Origin: Macrobrachium rosenbergii
Taxonomy: Eukaryota; Arthropoda; Malacostraca; Decapoda; Palaemonidae
Direction of reading: 5' to 3'
NCBI RefSeq assembly: GCF_040412425.1
Contig: NC_089743.1
Coordinates: forward strand, 88,936,971-89,000,970
Length of the DNA: 64,000 nucleotides
The position numbers and the translations under genes are program-made. Shown piece by piece: positions 12,621 to 23,526 of the stretch; positions within the stretch are counted from its first letter, which is position 1; each line of letters begins with the position of its first letter. Under the pieces are notes generated by a model. The model ran no database searches and was not told the DNA's origin. It was given only the letters and a program-made list of their open reading frames with translations.

Positions 12621-12702
12621 AGTATACCTTAGTTTTACCAGACCACTGAGCTGATTAACAGCTCTCCTAGGGCTGGCCCGAAGGATTAGATTTATTTTAC
12701 TA
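12621..12702 (-). mobile_element. 5'-truncated SINE-A fragment with 14-bp target duplication
   Basis: Only the 3' end of the SINE family seen in full at 47046-47300 is present, in reverse orientation. It is flanked by GTTTCATAA-A/G-GTTA at 12607-12620 and 12703-12716 (one mismatch). A short 3'-only copy inside a target duplication indicates LINE-mediated insertion with 5' truncation. Confidence 0.8.
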
Positions 12703-12716
12703 GTTTCATAAGGTTA

Positions 12717-13605
12717 GCACTTCAAACATATATCCAAGTCAGGGTATAAATGCACTTGACCACATATCTATGAGTAAGCTACGAAATTCTGCCCCAAAAA
12801 CTTTATGATCATGCAATGGAGACTAGGGACTAGAGAATCAGAAATGTGCTTGCAGTCTCCAGCAAAATTTCACCCACCTCAATAGCTTTGGACAGAAAGA
12901 AATGTAATCTATTATAATTCTATATTTCAAAAATAAGCTTCGTTATATTCCGTAATTCAAAGCGAATTTCAAAGTACTTACAATGCACTGTGGAAATAAA
13001 TGAAAAATTTTAAGATAATTTGTGTCCCAACCCAATTTTAAAAATACTGGCTTCACCGAGACCTGCATCACCCATGTTTATTATCAGCCCGATTCATCAT
13101 ACATAACTAAAGTGAGTTGGCTCATGTCATTCCATATATCTCACATTCAGTTACACTTACTTTCAGTAAAAAAGGCTTTGTCCCCTTTTCCTCGTGAGTC
13201 TTCTTGCAATCGATAATGCTGACAGGTAGAGCAACAAAAAAAACCTATCATTACAGAGATAAATATATCACAGCGACTGATATTTTTGTTTTACTGGTCT
13301 AGCCAACAAATTTCACCAACTACACAGCAAATGTCAAGCAGTTTTATTCTCCCACTGACTACTGGACAATCGTATTGGTGAAAAGTGACACGCTTTGTAA
13401 TATGCCCAAAAAAACCATGTTATTAATATAAAACATTTAGAAGTTTTCCACAATACCCACCCACGAGATCGCACGCGCTTTAAAGCAGAGTGTTAGTTTT
13501 GAAAACAAAAGCACGATCACATAAAAATACCTTTATCATATAAAAAATAAACACCAACTGTGCGTGCTTTAACCTGCATTTCTGTCTAGGCTTCAAAAGG
13601 TATGA
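12717..13605. other. No feature recognised
   Basis: AT-rich, non-repetitive DNA. A 64-codon frame at 13022-13216 has no recognisable features and is probably random. Confidence 0.5.
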
Positions 13606-13848
13606 ATAAGTGGGTGGTTATCGGCAAGAAGGGAGGCTCGGAAATATTACTCCCAGTGCAAGTTAAAGGTGGCGACATTAAAACTGACCGATGGCTACAT
13701 GTACGTGAGTCTCCGCATAATAGGCCTGGAACCTTACAAGAGCAACACGACAGTCACTGCCAAGTTCCTCCTTGAACTGTTGAGTTTAGGAGAAACGGTC
13801 CGTGGAGAAACCATCGACAATATCAACTATTTTTATGCCTCTCCATAA
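13606..13848 (+). pseudogene. piggyBac-like transposase fragment (tentative)
   Basis: A stop-to-stop frame of 80 codons without a usable start. It reads CKLKVATLKLTDGYMYVSL near the middle and GETVRGETIDNINYFYASP at its end. A lysine-rich beta segment, a T-D-G-Y turn, a spaced L-L-x-L-G-E-T and a final D-N-x-x-Y-F-Y-x-S resemble the part of piggyBac-type DDE transposases that ends in the DN-F/Y-Y/F-T/A-S motif. No terminal TTAA-flanked inverted repeats were found. The resemblance is from memory and could be coincidental. Confidence 0.4.
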
Positions 13849-13979
13849 GTTTCATTAGACCGAATGAGAGAAAGACCTACCGCTACCGACTCCTGAATTA
13901 TAGTCTTTGCACCAGCCTGGCTACCGCCTCCAGTTTCTCAACGGCCAAACAACCTCAGAACACTAGTCCTTTTTTTATA

Positions 13980-14091
13980 CACCTTCTGTCGTAATCCCAG
14001 CAGTTTCCACAATTTCCCTTTCATTTCCATCCAACATTCACGCTTTTCTTCCATAAAGGAGCGTAGTCTCAATAATCCCTCTATTTACACG
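13980..14091 (-). pseudogene. LINE reverse transcriptase relic
   Basis: On the minus strand from 14091 the frame reads RVNRGIIETTLLYGRKA, then a stop where Trp is usual, then MLDGNEREIVETA. This matches the region after the RT palm in many non-LTR elements, where a G-x-I-x-x-T-x-LYG-x-E-x-W motif precedes a short helix. No neighbouring RT motifs could be joined to it. Confidence 0.5.
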
Positions 14092-14636
14092 CTGGATCCA
14101 TAGACACTCCTACTGCATCTATTTCGCAAATATTTTGTTTTTACCGTTTCGCTGCCTACACCAAGGATATGTTGTTTTTATCTATACAACAACAAGTGAG
14201 TAAAATCCACGTGCATTATTACTATAACATAATCATATAATAGTTAACTTAGCGCTGCAATAACAAAAATAAAACATGATAAACGATTACACCATTTGTT
14301 TTATATATAATGCTCTCTCTCTCTCTCTCTCTATCTGCTTTTCAGTCACATAATGTACGTAAAACATATCACTCTCTCTTCCTACTCCGATCTTCAGACA
14401 TCTTTTAACCATATCGTAAAACTAAGGTATACTTTTTTAACCATATCGTCATAATGCGTTTGAAAACAAAAAAATATGAAGAGGAATTACAATCAAGAAT
14501 AACCACGAGTTGTTGTATTCACGCAATAATTACTTCATAAAGCATCATCAGTTGTCCTATTTCTGTAATGTTTCCCTTAAAAGGGTATATTCAAAGAAAA
14601 TTAAGACAACAGTCCTACTTCATTCAGCCTTAGGTT

Positions 14637-15770
14637 TTGGTACAGTTCCCGTCGCTTATTTCGGTACCTTCGCGGTGAAAAAGGATAAGGCTCCAACTGG
14701 CAACTCCACGACATAGCAGCTAATGCCCCGGTGAGAAGCAAACACGAATGTGTTGGCAACACTGCCTGTGGAACTAAATTTGCTAGACAATCAAACGTTT
14801 GTCAAATGAGTCATGATAATTGAGGAACTTTTTCTGTGCATAACGCACATGATACACTGAAGTTTGAAATACTATACTCTCATAACTAAAGTAATAAAAA
14901 GCCTCTCTATCGTGACGTGCTATACTTGCTGTTGGCCCAGCGTTCGACTCTTCGAGCCGCCAAAGAAGAATTAGAGGAATTTATTTCTGGTGATAGAAAT
15001 TCATTTCTCGTCATAATGTGGTTCGGATTCCACAATAAGCTGTAGGTCCCGTTGCTAGGTAACCAGTAGGTTCTTAGCCACGTAAAAATAAGTCTAATCC
15101 TTCGGGCCAGCCCTGGGAGAGCTGTTAACCAGCTCAGTGGTCTGGTTAAACTAAGATATACTTAACTTGTGTGTGTATGTGTGTGCATAACTTTTTTGGA
15201 ACAAGAGTATTCCTTTCTTACTTTGCTCAGTTGGCCCATTTCGGTAAGTCATTCCTTTGCCAGTTACTTCTTGTTACTATTGAAACAGTTTCTTTGAGTA
15301 TGCCATCGTCATATTGATGATTGTTGAGTATGCCATAGTCATATTGATGATAAGATAGTACATTGATGAAATAGTTTCTGATGATCTAGCCCCTGCTTTC
15401 ATTACGACACAAATATATCACTGGCGTCATGTGAGTGTGTATATTTGTGATTGCGAGAGGATTTGGAGGGTGAATTGTAAATCTCCTTGGGAAGCCATTT
15501 CGTAATTATGACTTTTACATCGCTTTGTTCTACTGTCATTAAATATTACTGTGAGGAACACAGTTCCACACCCGTTATTTTTAAAAGTCTTTTTATTTCA
15601 AGTAAAGGTTCACGTAGTCAATTAATAAACTGTATTCATTCAGTCTTGACATAAAGTCAGATAAATAAAAGTATCATTGTAGGTTAAAAAAAAAAAAAAA
15701 AAAATCAGCGCATTGAAGTAAATTGATAAAATGTATTTTTTCATTCCTGACAGGTCAAATACATAGTAAA

Positions 15771-15775
<5 letters not shown>
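14637..15775 (+). repeat. Left arm of a long inverted repeat (copy of dispersed family L)
   Basis: From GGTACAGTTCCCG to the TA tract this sequence matches the reverse complement of 22640-23525 at an estimated 85-88 percent by eye. The left copy carries a SINE insertion (about 14933-15168) that is absent from the right copy. It ends at a microsatellite, as does its partner. The coding capacity is broken. It may be an unnamed transposon with a microsatellite 3' end. Confidence 0.85.
14933..15168 (+). mobile_element. SINE-A insertion inside the left arm
   Basis: The B-box part GCGTTCGACTCTTCG is followed by the SINE-A body (AGAATTAGAGGAATTTATTT) and the tail CTGGTTAAACTAAGATATACTT. The 5' tRNA head is truncated. 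The right arm at about 23240 lacks it, so the empty site is preserved in the same window. Confidence 0.85.

Positions 15776-15854
<79 letters not shown>
15776..15854. repeat. (TA)n microsatellite
   Basis: About 39 TA dinucleotides closing the left inverted-repeat arm. Confidence 0.98.
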
Positions 15855-15858
<4 letters not shown>

Positions 15859-16115
15859 AACGTGATCAACGACCAATGAGAAAACTAGTTCCGGAGGATA
15901 ATTTTCCAAAATAAATTCATGAACAGTACGACGAGTTTCCTAAAGATAATGGGTAACTTGCTAACTTTGAAGACGACTTAGAACCTGGCGATAAGCTGCC
16001 AAAACGAACTTGCATAAAAATATGGAAATTTAAAGTTAGGACGAACACCTTATGTTTTGAAGACGACCTGAATTGATTCTCAGGATAATTCACGGAATGA
16101 GGACAAAGTTTTCCG

Positions 16116-16120
<5 letters not shown>

Positions 16121-16185
<65 letters not shown>

Positions 16186-16188
16186 ATG
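16121..16188. repeat. (CA)(TA)n(GT)n compound microsatellite
   Basis: A TA run flanked by CA and GT runs, making it nearly palindromic. Confidence 0.95.
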
Positions 16189-16634
16189 AAACAACTGTGG
16201 ATGATGTAACTTAGTCCTGGCAATTTGATCCCAAAATACCAACTAATAACTCGGAAGGACTCCTGTAGGATCCACTTCCCTTCAGGGAATGTGAGGGTGA
16301 TCTCGAAGAACGTGGGCTTCCTCCGAAGAACTTTCCGAAGCCACTCGTCTCAATTAAGGACCAAATCCGGTTCCTCCTCCACCCAGTGATGTACGTTACT
16401 ATCGTGCAACAAATCCAAAGGTTGCAGAACCTGGAGATCGTCTTGAAGCCGTCAAAAGCACCAGAGACAAAATGAGTCTTATTTCAAATCTACTACACTT
16501 ACGAAAGGCACTAAGTACAAGGCAACAATGGCATATCAAAGTTTTAAACTGTTTGGTCTTAGTGGTGTAAAAAGGCCCTGCTTTGCAGTGTAAGAAGGCG
16601 AAAACAGAAAAAAGTCCTCGGGACTTGCATGGAA

Positions 16635-17108
16635 GAGTTGATCCTGAAACTGGACGGTCACAAACATGTCCTCAAGAAAGTCCGAGGGAATCAAATTGAA
16701 ACCCAGATGTAAGACGATGTACGATCAAAGCTTGATCACGAAAGAGAAGCATTCAAAAGGGAGAAATAACTATTCCTTCTGTAGAGAAAGCATTCCATTT
16801 AGAGGTTGAGGACTCGGAGTTCCGTTTGAACTGCGAGAAAACAGAGCTTGGTCAAGAACAGACAATCTGCGAGAAAGAGAAGTGTTTGAGAATCGGAAGA
16901 GGCAGGACATCTATGGATGACAGCACAAGAGGGAAGAACTCCTGAGGACGATCGAGGAACTAAGGACGACAGTGAAGAAAATAAAGAATTATCAAAGAGT
17001 CAGCTCACTAAAATACACCTCTTGGATTCCATACTTCGACATGGTATCAGAAATAAAGAACTGCTCCAGCCAATACTGGATGATATTATAATCCAAATTT
17101 CAAATTAA
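16635..17108 (+). pseudogene. Decayed coiled-coil-like reading frame next to the satellite
   Basis: Across shifting plus-strand frames, charged helical segments follow one another: MEELILKLDGHKHVLKK (about 16629-16680), DDVRSKLDHEREAFKREK ending in a stop, then VEKAFHLEVEDSEFRLNCEK continuing to 16880. QHKREELLRTIEELRTTVKK follows in another frame, and a 63-codon piece ends at 17108. The Glu/Lys-rich heptad-like pattern and shared flow across stops and single-base shifts suggest one ancestral coding sequence, now dead. I do not recognise the protein. The region 16190-16630 before it may be its continuation but is less clear. The 65-bp array begins immediately after it. Confidence 0.45.
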
Positions 17109-20100
17109 ATGCAATCCAAAGGCAACCTCTGGCGTGGCATAAAACCCCGTAAAGTTAATGCCTCTGTAAGAAAAGAAACCAAAAGGCAACCTCTGGCTAA
17201 AACCCCGTAAGTTAATGCCTCTGTAAGAAAAGAAACTTGCAAAGGCAACCTCTGGCGGCGTAAAACCCCGTAAGTTAATGCCTCTGTAAGAAAAGAAACT
17301 TGCAAAGGCAACCTCTGGCGCGGCGTAAAACCCCGTAAGTTAATGCCTCTGTAAGAAAAGAAACTTGCAAAGGCAACCTCTGGCGCGGCGTAAAACCCCG
17401 TAAGTTAATGCCTCTGTAAGAAAAGAAACTTGCAAAGGCAACCTCTGGCGTGGCATAAAACCCCGTAAGTTAATGCCTCTGTAAGAAAAGAAGCTTGTAA
17501 AGGCAACCTCTGGCGCGGCATAAAACCCCGTAAGTTAATGCCTCTGTAAGAAAAGAAGCTTGTAAAGGCAACCTCTGGCGCGGCATAAAACCCCGTAAGT
17601 TAATGCCTCTGTAAGAAAAGAAGCTTGTAAAGGCAACCTCTGGCGCGGCATAAAACACCGTAAGTTAATGCCTCTGTAAGAAAAGAAATTTGCAAAGGCA
17701 ACCTCTGGCGTGGCATAAAACACAGTAGGTTAATGCCTCTGTAAGAAAAGAAACTTGCAAAAGGCAACCTCTGGCGCGGCATAAAACACAGTAGGTTAAT
17801 GCCTCTGTAAGAAAAGAAACTTGCAAAGGCAACCTCTGGCGTGGCATAAAACACCATAAGTTAATGCCTCTGTAAGAAAAGAAACTTGCAAAGGCAACCT
17901 CTGGCGTGGCATAAAACACAGTAGGTTAATGCCTCTGTAAGAAAAGAAACTTGCAAAGGCAACCTCTGGCGCGGCATAAAACACCGTAAGTTAATGCCTC
18001 TGTAAGAAAAGAAATTTGCAAAGGCAACCTCTGGCGTGGCATAAAACACAGTAGGTTAATGCCTCTGTAAGAAAAGAAACTTGCAAAGGCAACCTCTGGC
18101 GTGGCATAAAACACTGTAAGTTAATGCCTCTGTAAGAAAAAGAAACTTGCAAAGGCAACCTCTGGCACGGCATAAAACACCGTAAGTTAATGCCTCTGTA
18201 AGAAAAGAAACTTGCAAAGGCAACCTCTGGCGCGGCATAAAACACCGTAAGTTAATGCCTCTGTAAGAAAAGAAACTTACAAAGGCAACCTCTGGCGTGG
18301 CATAAAACACAGTAGGTTAATGCCTCTGTAAGAAAAAGAAACTTGCAAAGGCAACCTCTGGCGGCATAAAACACCGTAAGTTAATGCCTCTGTAAGAAAA
18401 AGAAACTTGCAAAGGCAACCTCTGGCGTGGCATAAAACACAGTAGGTTAATGCCTCTGTAAGAAAAGAAACTTTGCAAAGGCAACCTCTGGCGCGGCATA
18501 AAACACCGTAAGTTAATGCCAATGTAAGAAAAGAAACTTGCAAAGGCAACCTCTGGTGCGGCATAAAACACCGTAAGTTAATGCCTCTGTAAGAAAAGAA
18601 ACTTGCAAAGGCAACCTCTGGTGCGGCATAAAACACCGTAAGTTAATGCCTCTGTAAGAAAAGAAACTTGCAAAGGCAACCTCTGGCGCGGCATAAAACA
18701 CCGTAAGTTAATGCCTCTGTAAGAAAAGAAACTTGCAAAGGCAACCTCTGGCGTGGCATAAAACACAGTAGGTTAATGCCTCTGTAAGAAAAAAACTTGC
18801 AAAGGTAACCTCTGGCATGGGCATAAAACACCGTAAGTTAATGCCTCTGTAAGAAAAAAAAAACTTGCAAAAAGGCAACCTCTGGCGCGCATAAAACACC
18901 GTAAGTTAATGCCTCTGTAAGAAAAGAAATTTGCAAAGGTAACCTCTGGCGCAGCATAAAACACCGTAAGTTAATGCCTCTGTAAGAAAAGAAACTTGCA
19001 AAGGCAACCTCTGGTGCGGCATAAAACACCGTAAGTTAATGCCTCTGTAAGAAAAGAAACTTGCAAAGGCAACCTCTGGCGTGGCATAAAACACAGTAGG
19101 TTAATGCCTCTGTAAGAAAAGAAACTTGCAAAGGTAACCTCTGGCGTGGCATAAAACACCGTAAGTTAATGCCTCTGTAAGAAAAAAAACTTGCAAAGGC
19201 AACCTCTGGCACGGCATAAAACACTGTAAGTTAATGCCTCTGTAAGAAAAGAAATTTGCAAAGGTAACCTCTGGCGCAGCATAAAACACCTTAAGTTAAT
19301 GCCTCTGTAAGAAAAGAAACTTGCAAAGGCAACCTCTGGCGTGGCATAAAACACAGTAGGTTAATGCCTCTGTAAGAAAAGAAACTTGCAAAGGCAACCT
19401 CTGGCGCGGCATAAAACACCGTAAGTTAATGCCTCTGTAAGAAAAGAAACTTGCAAAGGCAACCTCTGGCGCGGCATAAAACACCGTAAGTTAATGCCTC
19501 TGTAAGAAAAGAAACTTGCAAAGGCAACCTCTGGCGTAAGTTAATGCCTCTGGCATAAAACACCGGAAGTTAATGCCTCTGTAAGAAAAGAAATTTGCAA
19601 AGGCAACCTCTGGCGTGGCATAAAACACCGTAAGTTAATGCCTCTGTAAGAAAAGAAATTTGCAAAGGCAACCTCTGGCGTGGCATAAAACACAGTAGGT
19701 TAATGCCTCTGTAAGAAAAGAAACTTGCAAAAGGCAACCTCTGGCGTGGCATAAAACCCCGTAAGTTAATGCCTCTGTAAGAAAAGAAATTTGCAAAGCA
19801 ACCTGCAACCTCTGGCGTGGCATAAAACACAGTAGGTTAATGCCTCTGTAAGAAAAGAAACTTGCAAAGGCAACCTCTGGCGCGGCATAAAACCCCGTAA
19901 GTTAATGCCTCTGTAAAAAAGAAACTTGCAAAGGCAACCTCTGGTGCGGCATAAAACACCGTAAGTTAATGCCTCTGTAAGAAAAGAAACTTGCAAAGGC
20001 AACCTCTGGCGCGCATAAAACACTCGTAAGTTAATGCCTCTGTAAGAAAAAGAAACTTGCAAAGGCAACCTCTGGCGCGGCATAAAACACCGTAAGTTAA

Positions 20101-21690
20101 TGCCTCTGTAAGAAAAGAAACTTGCAAAGGCAACCTCTGGTGTGCATAAAAACACCGTAAGTTAATGCCTCTGTAAGAAAAGAAACTTGCAAAGGCAACC
20201 TCTGGCGTGGCATAAAACATGCCTCTGTAAGGTTAATGCCTCTGTAAGAAAAGAAACTTGCAAAGGCAACCTCTGGCGCGGCATAAAACACCGTAAGTTA
20301 ATGCCTCTGTAAGAAAAGAAACTTGCAAAGGCAACCTCTGGCGCGGCATAAAACACCGTAAGTTAATGCCTCTGTAAGAAAAGAAACTTGCATAAAAAAG
20401 GCAACCTCTGGCAAAGGTAACCTCGGCATAAAACACCGTAAGTTAATGCCTCTGTAAGAAAAGAAACTTGCAAAGGCAACCTCTGGCGCAGCATAAAACA
20501 CCTTAAGTTAATGCCTCTGTAAGAAAAGAAACTTGCAAAGGCAACCTCTGGCGTGGCATAAAACACAGTAGGTTAATGCCTCTGTAAGAAAAGAAACTTG
20601 CAAAGGCAACCTCTGGCGCGGCATAAAACACCGTAAGTTAATGCCTCTGTAAGAAAAAAGAAAAGAAACTTGCAAAGGCAACCTCTGGCGCGGCATAAAA
20701 CACCGTAAGTTAATGCCTCTGTAAGAAAAGAAACTTGCAAAGGCAACCTCTGGCGCGGCATAAAACACCGTAAGTTAATGCCTCTGTAAGAAAAGAAACT
20801 TGCAAAGGCAACCTCTGGCGCGGCATAAAAACACCGTAAGTTAATGCCTCTGTAAGAAAAGAAACTTGCAAAAGGCAACCTCTGGCGTGGCATAAAACAC
20901 AGTAGGTTAATGCCTCTGTAAGAAAAGAAACTTGCAAAGGTAACCTCTGGCGCGACATAAAACACCGTAAGTTAATGCCTCTGTAAGAAAAGAAACTTGC
21001 AAAGGCAACCTCTGGCGTGGCATAAAACACAGTAGGTTAATGCCTCTGTAAGAAAAAAAGAAACTTGCAAAGGCAACCTCTGAAACTTGTGCAACCTCGG
21101 CATAAAACACCGTAAGTTAATGCCTCTGTAAGAAAAGAAACTTGCAAAGGCAACCTCTGGCGTGGCATAAAACACAGTAGGTTAATGCCTCTGTAAGAAA
21201 AAGAAACTTGCAAAAAGCATAAAAAAAAACTTGCAAAGGCAACCTCTGGCGCGGCATAAAAACACCGGAAGTTAATGCCTCTGTAAGAAAAGAAATTTGC
21301 AAAGGTAACCTCTGGCGCAGCATAAAACACCGTAAGTTAATGCCTCTGTAAGAAAAGAAATTTGCAAAGGCAACCTCTGGCGTGGCGTAAAACCCGTGCG
21401 GCATAAAACACCGTAAGTTAAAAAAAAAAAATTGCAAAGGCAACCTCTGGCTTTATGTAAAAACTTCAAGTTAATGCCTTTGTAAGAAAAAAAGAGCAGA
21501 AAAAATTTACAAGGCAACCCCTGGGCCGGAGTAAAAAACAAAAACTTACAAAGGCAACCTTTGGCGTGGTGTAAACCCGTAAAATAAGGCCTTTGAAAAA
21601 AAAATTAAAGTTTACAGAGGCAATCTCAGGTGGGGCCGTAAAAGCCCATAAGTTAATGCCCCTGTAAAAAAAACAATAAAATTGCAAATA
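17105..21690. repeat. 65-bp tandem satellite array
   Basis: About 68 head-to-tail copies of a 65-bp unit approximated by GTTAATGCCTCTGTAAGAAA, then AGAAACTTGCAAAGGCAACC, then TCTGGCGCGGCATAAAACAC, then CGTAA. Two main variants are interspersed (ACACCGTAAG and ACACAGTAGG), plus a CCCCGTAAG type concentrated at the left end. Units beyond 21370 degenerate strongly, as expected for array edges under unequal exchange. Since 65 is not a multiple of three, frames rotate. On the minus strand two of three phases lack stops, giving many overlapping 62-130 codon frames that are not genes. Confidence 0.97.
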
Positions 21691-22021
21691 TGGAGAACCA
21701 GCAATTAATTTGCTGTGTGTGAGCAGCCCGGAATCCATATTAATGGATGAATTGGGCACTTTATTGACCAGTTTATTGGGCTATAAAAAGAATAAAACGT
21801 ACAGTAGCATCTGACTAATAGAAAGGTCATTTGAAATACAACACAAAATTCGATAATGGTCATAGTAATGATAAAGTTAATATTGATTCAACTAAACGTG
21901 TAATTTTCATAAAATCTGTTGCTTACCTTCAAGTGAGTGTTGATAACATGCAAGGCCATCATTTTGTAGTAGTCTCACTTTGGTAACAATCATTTAATCA
22001 CATGTTCAATTCCCACACCAG

Positions 22022-22420
22022 ATACGATGAGCAGAATATCTACAAGGAGTCGAGGAGAGGTCAAGTTACGTGTAACTCTTAGGGATAGATTCATTTCTAC
22101 GGTATGCGATAACTATGACAGAGGGCAGATTCACCAACGAGAAATATCCAGAAATACTGGGAAGGTAATGTTTCCAACCTTCCCGGACCCAGAGCACATT
22201 GTAAAGATATATTTGACAACTGTACTGTTCACCAAGCCAGTATTGTAATACGGTGACCGAGTATGGCCTCCTCGACCCAATGGAAAACATGTGGGCGTAC
22301 ACTGTGAAAGACTGGGATTCACAAGAAGGACGAACATCACTGCAGCGTTTGCAACATGATGCAGCAGGTGGGAAGTACTGCGAAGGAGGCATGAATTGTT
22401 TAGAAATACGTTGCATCTAT
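22022..22420 (+). pseudogene. Internally deleted Tc1/mariner-like transposase relic
   Basis: The 5' part (22027-22160) reads like the N-terminal helix-turn-helix region, with LRDRFISTVCDNYDRGQIHQ. It then jumps to the C-terminal catalytic region: FDNCTVHQASIV (about 22212-22247, containing the usual second catalytic Asp in D-N-x-x-x-H) and, in another frame, LDPMENMWAYTVKDWDSQEG (about 22269-22325), the spot where P-x-E-N-x-W occurs in Tc1/mariner proteins. The central roughly 150 residues, with the first catalytic Asp, are missing. No intact terminal inverted repeats were identified. Confidence 0.6.
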
Positions 22421-22542
22421 GCCGAAAAAGTACTGATTTGTATAGTAATTTCCACTTGGTTTTGAATACATACTTTTTATCCACTGCCATATTACTGTCA
22501 ATTTCATGGATATTTCTTGATTTTGCATTATATATATACATA

Positions 22543-22552
22543 CATACATATG

Positions 22553-22635
<83 letters not shown>
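22543..22635. repeat. (TA)n(TG)n compound microsatellite
   Basis: TA and then about 24 TG dinucleotides, directly bounding the right inverted-repeat arm. Confidence 0.97.
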
Positions 22636-22637
<2 letters not shown>

Positions 22638-22639
22638 TT

Positions 22640-23525
22640 GACTTGTGTCAGGAATGAAAAAAATAAATGTTATCAATTTACTTCACTGAGCTGATTTTTT
22701 TTTTTTACCTACAATGATACTTTTATTTATCTGCCTTTGTGTTAAGACTGAATTAATACTAAGTGAGCTCTATAAGAAAACCTTTAATTAAAATAAAAGC
22801 AATGTTAAAAATAACGGGTGTGGAACTGCGTTCCTCACGGCAATATTTAATGACAGTTAAGCAAAGCGATGTAAGTCAATTACGATATGGCTTTGCAAGG
22901 TGATTTACAATTCGCCCCCAAAGCCTCTGGCAACCACAATATACACACACACACACATGACACCAGTGATATATTTGTGCCGTAATGAAAGCAGGGGCTA
23001 GATCATCAGAAACGGTATTTCATCAATGTATTGTCTTCTCATCGGATGGATTAGGTCGCTCAATTTGAGGGAAGTAAACCAACATCAATATGACAATGGC
23101 ATACTCAAAGAAACGGTTTCAATAGTATCAAGAACTAACTGTCAAAGGAATGGCTTACCGAAAGGGGTCAACTGAGCAGAGGAAGAAAGGAATACACTTA
23201 TTCCAAAAAAGTTATGCAGAGAGAGGGAGAGAGAGAGTACAGCCACGTCACGACAGAGAGATTTTTATTACTTTAGTTATGAGGATAGTGTTTAAAACTT
23301 CAGCGTATTATGCGTTATGCACAGAAAAAATCCTCAATTATCATTACTCTCATTTGACAACGTTCTTTGGTTGTCTAGCGCCATTAGTTCTACAGGCAGC
23401 GTTACCAACACCATCGTGTTTGCGCTACACCGGGACACTAGCTGCTACTTCGTGGAGTTGCCAGTTGTAGCCTTATCCTTAGTTCACCGCAATTCTACCA
23501 AAATAGTGCATGGCGGGAACTGTAC
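22640..23525 (-). repeat. Right arm of the long inverted repeat (family L)
   Basis: Reverse-complement partner of 14637-15775 without the SINE. The arms are separated by about 6.9 kb holding the satellite and the Tc1-like relic. Frames inside (such as 23150-23470 and 23317-23745) have no recognised domain. Confidence 0.85.
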
Positions 23526-23526
23526 A

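Noticed and set aside
16121..16188. Terminal inverted repeat of a transposon
   Set aside because: The symmetry comes from a CA-TA-GT compound microsatellite, which is self-complementary by nature.
17470..21541. Dozens of 62-130 codon minus-strand frames with repeated FYATPEVAFASFF-like text
   Set aside because: They arise every 65 bp from the stop-free phases of the satellite and are not independent genes.
17105..21690. CRISPR-like array
   Set aside because: Repeats are contiguous 65-bp units with no unique spacers, and the surrounding DNA is eukaryotic. It is a satellite.
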